Below, one piece after another: positions 17,036 to 20,454 of a stretch of 20,454 nt of DNA (its first letter is position 1; each line of letters opens with the position of its first letter). The DNA is from a virus, in IMG/VR virus record IMGVR_UViG_3300005613_002912, positions 1 through 20,454 of that record. One strand, 5' to 3'. The notes under the pieces were generated by a model. It was not told where the DNA came from. It was given only the letters and a program-made list of their open reading frames with translations, and searched no databases. The position numbers and the translations under genes were made by a program.

Positions 17036-18552
17036 CACCTAGCCCTCCGTTGTAAAAACTGTACAGCGTATCTGCGAGGTTTAGTATTTTGTCTCACTTC
17101 TGGCTCCTTTGCTGCGTGTTTCGCCCACTTCTTTTTGAGCTGCTCGAAATGGTATTTTATCATATCTTCTTGTGTAGTAGGCGCTTCTGGTGCTGAACTT
17201 CCTCTGGGAGATGGTATTTGTCTGGCAAAATACTGCAGGCAGTCTACAATATGGTCTTTTCTCTTAATTATCTTGCCATCTTTTTGCTTGTACTGATAAA
17301 TCTGTCTGAGAGCCGCCGCGCCACCAATCCTGAAAAACTTGAGCTTTCCGTCTTGCATAAGCTTTCTCAGCGCCATTATCTGTGCTTGCTTATGTTTCTC
17401 AATACAAGGACGCCAGATACCAGAAGAGTGAGCACTAAACCAAGCTTCAGCATTGTCGTATATGTTAAGGCAGTATCGGAAATCTGGTATAGGTCTATAC
17501 TTGTCAACCTCTCGCTCAATATCCTCAGCTTTAGCAAGCCGCCCCTTCCAAAATAATTCACCACTATGCACCACAAACCAATCAGCTGTTTCTGGGTTCT
17601 CTGCTAGAATAGTAAAACCCGTTACATTAGAGGCTGGGTCAAGAACTCTCGCTTGCCGCCAATGTAGAGGTACTTCAAAGTCGTCTACAACTTCAGGTAT
17701 TATATTTTCAAATACAGACTCAGTACCATCGTTCTCATAGTACCAAGCACCATTGAGCCGAGCCTCCCTCTCTGCTTTAGGGAGATGCTTCCATTCGTCT
17801 AACACACGCTGATATTTCTCAGGGTCGTCGCGATAGAGCGGATTAGACAGTAAAGGCCATGTGTGCAATGCAAGACTAGGGTGATTGTCTAAGTAATTCT
17901 TGATGTCCTCATCCGGGTTCAACGGAGTAAAACCCATGACCATATCACCACCCTTGTCTAAAACACGGGTAACGATTTCAGAAATCACCATAATCTTTGG
18001 AGGCATTTCATCCAGGACGGCCACATCAATCGACCGACCCATCAAAGCTAATAGATTCTGACTGTAGGATTTGAACTCAAGCACATCCCCATTTCTGAAG
18101 ATTACTTTGTCGATATACTCATAGCCTTGATGTTTTTTAGTAATTATCATCTGGTTCCCTGAGTCATTTGTATAATACCAGGGAGGGATGAATTTGTGTA
18201 AATAAGTATCCCAGGAAGCTTCCTTCAAGAACTCAAAAGTTGGACCTAGAACCCAGAACTTCTTAGGCTTGGATTTCTCATAGTCCTCTCGCCAATCAGG
18301 GCGATAAGGATGATTACGCATTAACTTCCAGGCAATATCCCTATGTGTAGAGAAGGTTTTTGCAGCACGGTTACCAGTCCGACAGAGTTTTGTCTTTGTC
18401 TGGTCTCTAAAGAAATCTTTCTGTTCTCGAAAAGGCTTAGCCCCTGGCATCCAAGGAATGAAGGATTTCTCAACCCTTTTTCTTTCCTTGTTCTCCAACT
18501 GCAACATCAGTTGAACTAGCTCTTCCTTGTCGCCTTGATTTATTTCGCTCAT
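17035..18552 (-). CDS. Terminase large subunit (ATPase-nuclease DNA packaging motor)
   Basis: This 505-residue protein pumps DNA into the procapsid and cuts the concatemer. An N-terminal adenine-binding region (FIPWMPGAKPFREQKDFF, residues 31-48) leads to an atypical Walker A, TGNRAAKT (59-66, Lys65). Walker B is VAVLDE (177-182, with D181 and catalytic E182). The coupling motif is near MVMGFTPLNP (204-213). The C-terminal RNase-H-like nuclease shows acidic residues D305 (RVLDPAS), D366 (NIYDNAEAW) and D437 (KDHIVDCLQYF). Length is normal for the family. ATG 18552 has GAGAG just upstream. It overlaps the preceding 101-residue gene by 83 bases in another frame. A basic tail ends the protein. 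Identity is secure. Confidence 0.93.
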   Translation of the reverse strand: MSEINQGDKEELVQLMLQLENKERKRVEKSFIPWMPGAKPFREQKDFFRDQTKTKLCRTGNRAAKTFSTHRDIAWKLMRNHPYRPDWREDYEKSKPKKFWVLGPTFEFLKEASWDTYLHKFIPPWYYTNDSGNQMIITKKHQGYEYIDKVIFRNGDVLEFKSYSQNLLALMGRSIDVAVLDEMPPKIMVISEIVTRVLDKGGDMVMGFTPLNPDEDIKNYLDNHPSLALHTWPLLSNPLYRDDPEKYQRVLDEWKHLPKAEREARLNGAWYYENDGTESVFENIIPEVVDDFEVPLHWRQARVLDPASNVTGFTILAENPETADWFVVHSGELFWKGRLAKAEDIEREVDKYRPIPDFRYCLNIYDNAEAWFSAHSSGIWRPCIEKHKQAQIMALRKLMQDGKLKFFRIGGAAALRQIYQYKQKDGKIIKRKDHIVDCLQYFARQIPSPRGSSAPEAPTTQEDMIKYHFEQLKKKWAKHAAKEPEVRQNTKPRRYAVQFLQRRAR

Positions 18553-18775
18553 AAGCTTCTCTCAATTTAAGAGACTTTCTTCCACACATACGGAGAGCTT
18601 GAAAAAATGCCATAACAGGTGAAGTAAAATACTCCCCACTATCAGCATTACCGTATTCAAGCCCGTCGATAAATACACCCAGAACTACGTCATCAGATGC
18701 GAGAGTATAGAGTTGCCAATTTGAAAGACCTTTTACTGCCTCAGCTGTCAACTCACGATACTCTCGTTTTCTCAC
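18470..18775 (-). CDS. 101-residue protein with GTG start; candidate small terminase subunit
   Basis: The start at 18775 is GTG, overlapping the amidase stop as GTGA, with GGTGGAG 8 bases upstream. The protein has a basic N-terminus (RKREYRELTAEAV), a central region LYTLASDDVVLGVFIDGLEY, and a basic Ser/Lys/Arg-rich C-terminus ending GEQGKKKG. Its end overlaps the first 28 codons of the large terminase in a different frame. Small terminases usually sit directly upstream of the large subunit and are small with charged termini, so that role is possible. I cannot see a clear helix-turn-helix or oligomerisation motif. Treat it as an unidentified packaging-region protein unless structure prediction supports TerS. 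Confidence 0.6.
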   Translation of the reverse strand: MRKREYRELTAEAVKGLSNWQLYTLASDDVVLGVFIDGLEYGNADSGEYFTSPVMAFFQALRMCGRKSLKLREAYERNKSRRQGRASSTDVAVGEQGKKKG

Positions 18776-20037
18776 TGATAGTACTCCACCACTGATTGAG
18801 CTATTGCACTAGCTGCTTTTGCAGTTCGCTCATAGCAGAATTGCTTGTCGCCGTAAGCATCAATAAAATAAGGCTCAACTAGGACACACACAGGGCAATC
18901 TGTTCTCTCAGCAGCACTCAAAACAGACAGACCGTTAGGGTACACACCTCTTGGCAAATCTGCAGATAGCTCAATCAACTTATGATTTAGTGCCTTAGCA
19001 ATATTTGTAGCACTAATCTTTGCAAACCGAAGGCTACCCTTTTTATACAAGTTTCGATGAATCATTACGCAAGTGTAGTGGTCTTTATTGTTGAAAGCAT
19101 TATGGTGGCAAGAGATAAACATATCAAATCCAGCTGCCTGAGAACCAATCGCAGATAGCTCATCGGATACTGGGTCAATAATTTTTACCTCTGCTCCTTG
19201 CTCGCGTAGCATAGCAGCCAATCTATCTGCTAGGTATTTGTTCAAACTGTACTCATCAGGATAATCAGGTGCAATGCCTCTTGCTCCACTGCGTAGCTCA
19301 GAATGCCCTGGGTCTAGCAGTATTCGTTTGCCAGTTAAAAACCTAGTTGTTGGGGGTTTTGGAGTAGGTTTCTGAGGAATATTTTCAGACCAATCAGCAA
19401 CGTCTGGTATCCCCATTTTAGGACTAGCGCTAAGAACTGTCCTAGCATTGTTGAACAGATTCTCAAAGCTGTGCTGTTCTTCCTTAATTTTAGAAGTGAA
19501 TTTGCAGACTGGATCAGCTCCAGCATAAGCTACCAGAGTTGGAGTGCCGCCTTCATTATGGAATCTAGCAATCCAGGATACAGCTGAGTTATCGTAAACT
19601 ATTGGCTCATTAAACAGCTCCTCAGCTTCGTCATAATGACCGAGTACCTTGTTCACATAATCAGGGTCCATTGCATATTTGCAGCCAAAAATAAACCGCA
19701 GATATCCTTCGGGGTCGTCCTTGAACTGCCCCCAGCCCTGATACGGGCTTCGACTGATAAACGTCCAGTATCCTTGAAGAAATTTCTCCATTGAATCAAA
19801 AGAGCAATAGATATCCACACCGTCGCTTGCAACATACTCAACTGGTTTACACAGGCGATTCAACTCTATGCGATATTTGAGACCTCCGAAATTGTTGTGT
19901 TTCATACACAACTCGGAAGTACCTCTACCTGATTCATGTATCCACTGAGCAATAGTCAACACTTTTAGATTTGGTGCTGATATTGTTTTTCTTCTATAGA
20001 TGTCTACCAATGCTTTGAATCTATCACTCACTGCCAT
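18772..20037 (-). CDS. Bifunctional endolysin: N-terminal GH73-like glucosaminidase, C-terminal N-acetylmuramoyl-L-alanine amidase (Amidase_3)
   Basis: This 421-residue protein is predicted to cut peptidoglycan at two bonds. Residues ~1-140 look like a GH73 glucosaminidase: AQWIHESGRGTSELCMKHNN with the likely catalytic Glu at E35, followed by FGGLKYR. A middle region (~141-210) of unknown role and a Pro-rich linker (PQKPTPKPPT, 221-230) follow. Residues ~236-421 are a zinc amidase of the Amidase_3 type: LLDPGHSE with H245, E262 (DEYSLN), H311 (FISCHHNAFNN) and E388 (VLVEPYF), which are the expected zinc ligands and catalytic Glu. No signal peptide is seen, so export would need a holin. ATG 20037 has GGGAG 8 bases upstream and overlaps the 73-residue gene by 10 bases. 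It could be the lysis enzyme or a virion hydrolase. Confidence 0.9.
   Translation of the reverse strand: MAVSDRFKALVDIYRRKTISAPNLKVLTIAQWIHESGRGTSELCMKHNNFGGLKYRIELNRLCKPVEYVASDGVDIYCSFDSMEKFLQGYWTFISRSPYQGWGQFKDDPEGYLRFIFGCKYAMDPDYVNKVLGHYDEAEELFNEPIVYDNSAVSWIARFHNEGGTPTLVAYAGADPVCKFTSKIKEEQHSFENLFNNARTVLSASPKMGIPDVADWSENIPQKPTPKPPTTRFLTGKRILLDPGHSELRSGARGIAPDYPDEYSLNKYLADRLAAMLREQGAEVKIIDPVSDELSAIGSQAAGFDMFISCHHNAFNNKDHYTCVMIHRNLYKKGSLRFAKISATNIAKALNHKLIELSADLPRGVYPNGLSVLSAAERTDCPVCVLVEPYFIDAYGDKQFCYERTAKAASAIAQSVVEYYQ
18784..18790 (-). promoter_or_regulatory. Ribosome binding site supporting the GTG start at 18775
   Basis: GGTGGAG on the minus strand, inside the end of the amidase gene, is 8 bases from the GTG. 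No in-frame ATG occurs until residue 55, so this site decides the start. Confidence 0.6.
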
Positions 20038-20249
20038 GGTTTGCGCTCCCTTACAAATTCGCGTTTGTGGTATCTAACTTCACCACGGTCTTTCATGGTC
20101 TTCTTCTGTTCAGCAATCTCTTCTTTAAGTGGCTTACCAGCTTTACGCATAGAGATAGCTACGGCTTGAGACTCTGGTCTACCAGACCTGCGGAGTTCTC
20201 GTATGTTTTCAGCAATTGATTTATTGGATGAACCAGACTTCAGCGGCAT
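20028..20249 (-). CDS. 73-residue basic phage protein of unknown function
   Basis: The ATG at 20249 has a strong AAGGAG 7 bases upstream. The N-terminal half, MPLKSGSSNKSIAENIRELR followed by a GRPESQAVAISMRKAGK segment, resembles a short motif I know from many phage hypothetical proteins (MPLK-x-GxS-x-K-x-I-x-x-NI, then QAVAIA-x-x-x-AGK). No function is established for it that I can cite. The second half is highly charged (KKTMKDRGEVRYHKREFVRE) and basic, compatible with nucleic-acid or capsid binding. Its stop lies 10 bases inside the amidase gene, so the two are probably coupled. Real-gene status is well supported; function is not. Confidence 0.72.
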   Translation of the reverse strand: MPLKSGSSNKSIAENIRELRRSGRPESQAVAISMRKAGKPLKEEIAEQKKTMKDRGEVRYHKREFVRERKPWQ

Positions 20250-20272
20250 AGAGAACTCCTTTTAGTTAAAGG

Positions 20273-20300
20273 CCCTCATCAACATCCATTTCAATGAGGG
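20273..20300 (-). terminator. Hairpin upstream of the 73-residue gene, weak terminator candidate
   Basis: A perfect 7-bp inverted repeat CCCTCAT / ATGAGGG with a 14-base loop lies in the 58-base gap after the right-edge gene. CCTTTAACT follows, a poor U-tract. The sequence after the 3' arm (GAGGGCCTTTAACT) resembles that after the capsid hairpin (GAGGGCTTAACT), suggesting a shared element. A second small repeat, CCTTT / AAAGG, covers part of the next ribosome site. Confidence 0.38.
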
Positions 20301-20307
20301 TGTTTAT

Positions 20308-20454
20308 TTACTTACTGCCAGTATCCGGCGAGTCAGGCAGTTTGGGTACAGGAGCATCAGCCGATGGTTCCTGAATAGTCGCGTAGTCGCTATCAACATC
20401 AGGCATAATAACTCCAAGCTCTTCATAAGCAGGAGCAACAATCCCAGTGTCCAG
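20308..20454 (-). CDS. C-terminal 48 residues of an acidic, Pro-rich protein (cut by right edge)
   Basis: Reading in from the right edge on the minus strand, one frame stays open for 48 codons and ends at TAA 20308. It encodes a peptide starting LDTGIVAPAYEELGVIMPDV and ending PKLPDSPDTGSK. It is acidic, rich in Pro, Asp and Ser, and looks like a disordered tail. It is followed by the hairpin and ribosome site of the next gene, as expected for a gene end. Nothing can be said about function from this fragment. Confidence 0.6.
   Translation of the reverse strand: MDTGIVAPAYEELGVIMPDVDSDYATIQEPSADAPVPKLPDSPDTGSK

Noticed and set aside
1-20454. CRISPR arrays, tRNAs, insertion sequences or attachment sites
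   Set aside because: No regularly spaced repeats, cloverleaf-like intergenic segments, transposase frames or terminal inverted repeats were seen. Intergenic space totals only a few hundred bases.

Overview
This window is a stretch of the late (packaging and virion) region of a tailed bacteriophage. Every supported gene lies on the minus strand and reads right to left, almost end to end. A portal, scaffold and capsid set is followed by a head-tail adaptor and a P22 gp10 / T7 gp12-like nozzle. There is no sheath, tube or tape-measure gene. Together these point to a short-tailed (podovirus-type) particle. GC content looks to be in the low-to-mid 40s by eye. Start codons have good Shine-Dalgarno sites (AGGAG, GGAGG, AAGGAG), so the host initiates translation in the usual bacterial way. 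The host cannot be named from the sequence. I see no integrase, repressor, replication gene, tRNA, CRISPR array or transposon here.

Layout in transcription order (right to left): the C-terminal end of a gene cut by the right edge; a 73-residue basic protein; a two-domain peptidoglycan hydrolase (glucosaminidase plus amidase); a 101-residue protein with a GTG start in the place where a small terminase could be; the large terminase; a small membrane protein; the portal; the scaffold; the major capsid protein; a beta-rich protein that may decorate the capsid; a Gly/Met-rich 108-residue protein; the adaptor; a very large 1789-residue nozzle protein; a 173-residue beta-rich protein; a 1000-residue virion protein carrying a canonical EF-hand calcium loop; and the first 261 codons of another large, Gln/Ala-rich helical protein cut by the left edge. 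The last two are probably internal or ejection proteins.

Most genes abut or overlap by a few bases (TAATG, TGATG and GTGA junctions), which suggests translational coupling. Only four gaps exceed about 20 bases, and each holds an inverted repeat able to form a hairpin on the transcribed strand. The hairpin after the 108-residue gene is a textbook intrinsic terminator followed by seven U. The others are weaker. They divide the operon into lysin/packaging/portal, scaffold/capsid, decoration, and tail/ejection blocks, and could set the dosage of the highly expressed capsid genes.

The points most worth a second look are the oversized nozzle, the EF-hand, the hairpin partitioning with a possible extended -10 promoter inside a terminator loop, an atypical Walker A in the terminase, strong depletion of GATC, and several start codons that should be moved. 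I found no convincing non-virion accessory system.
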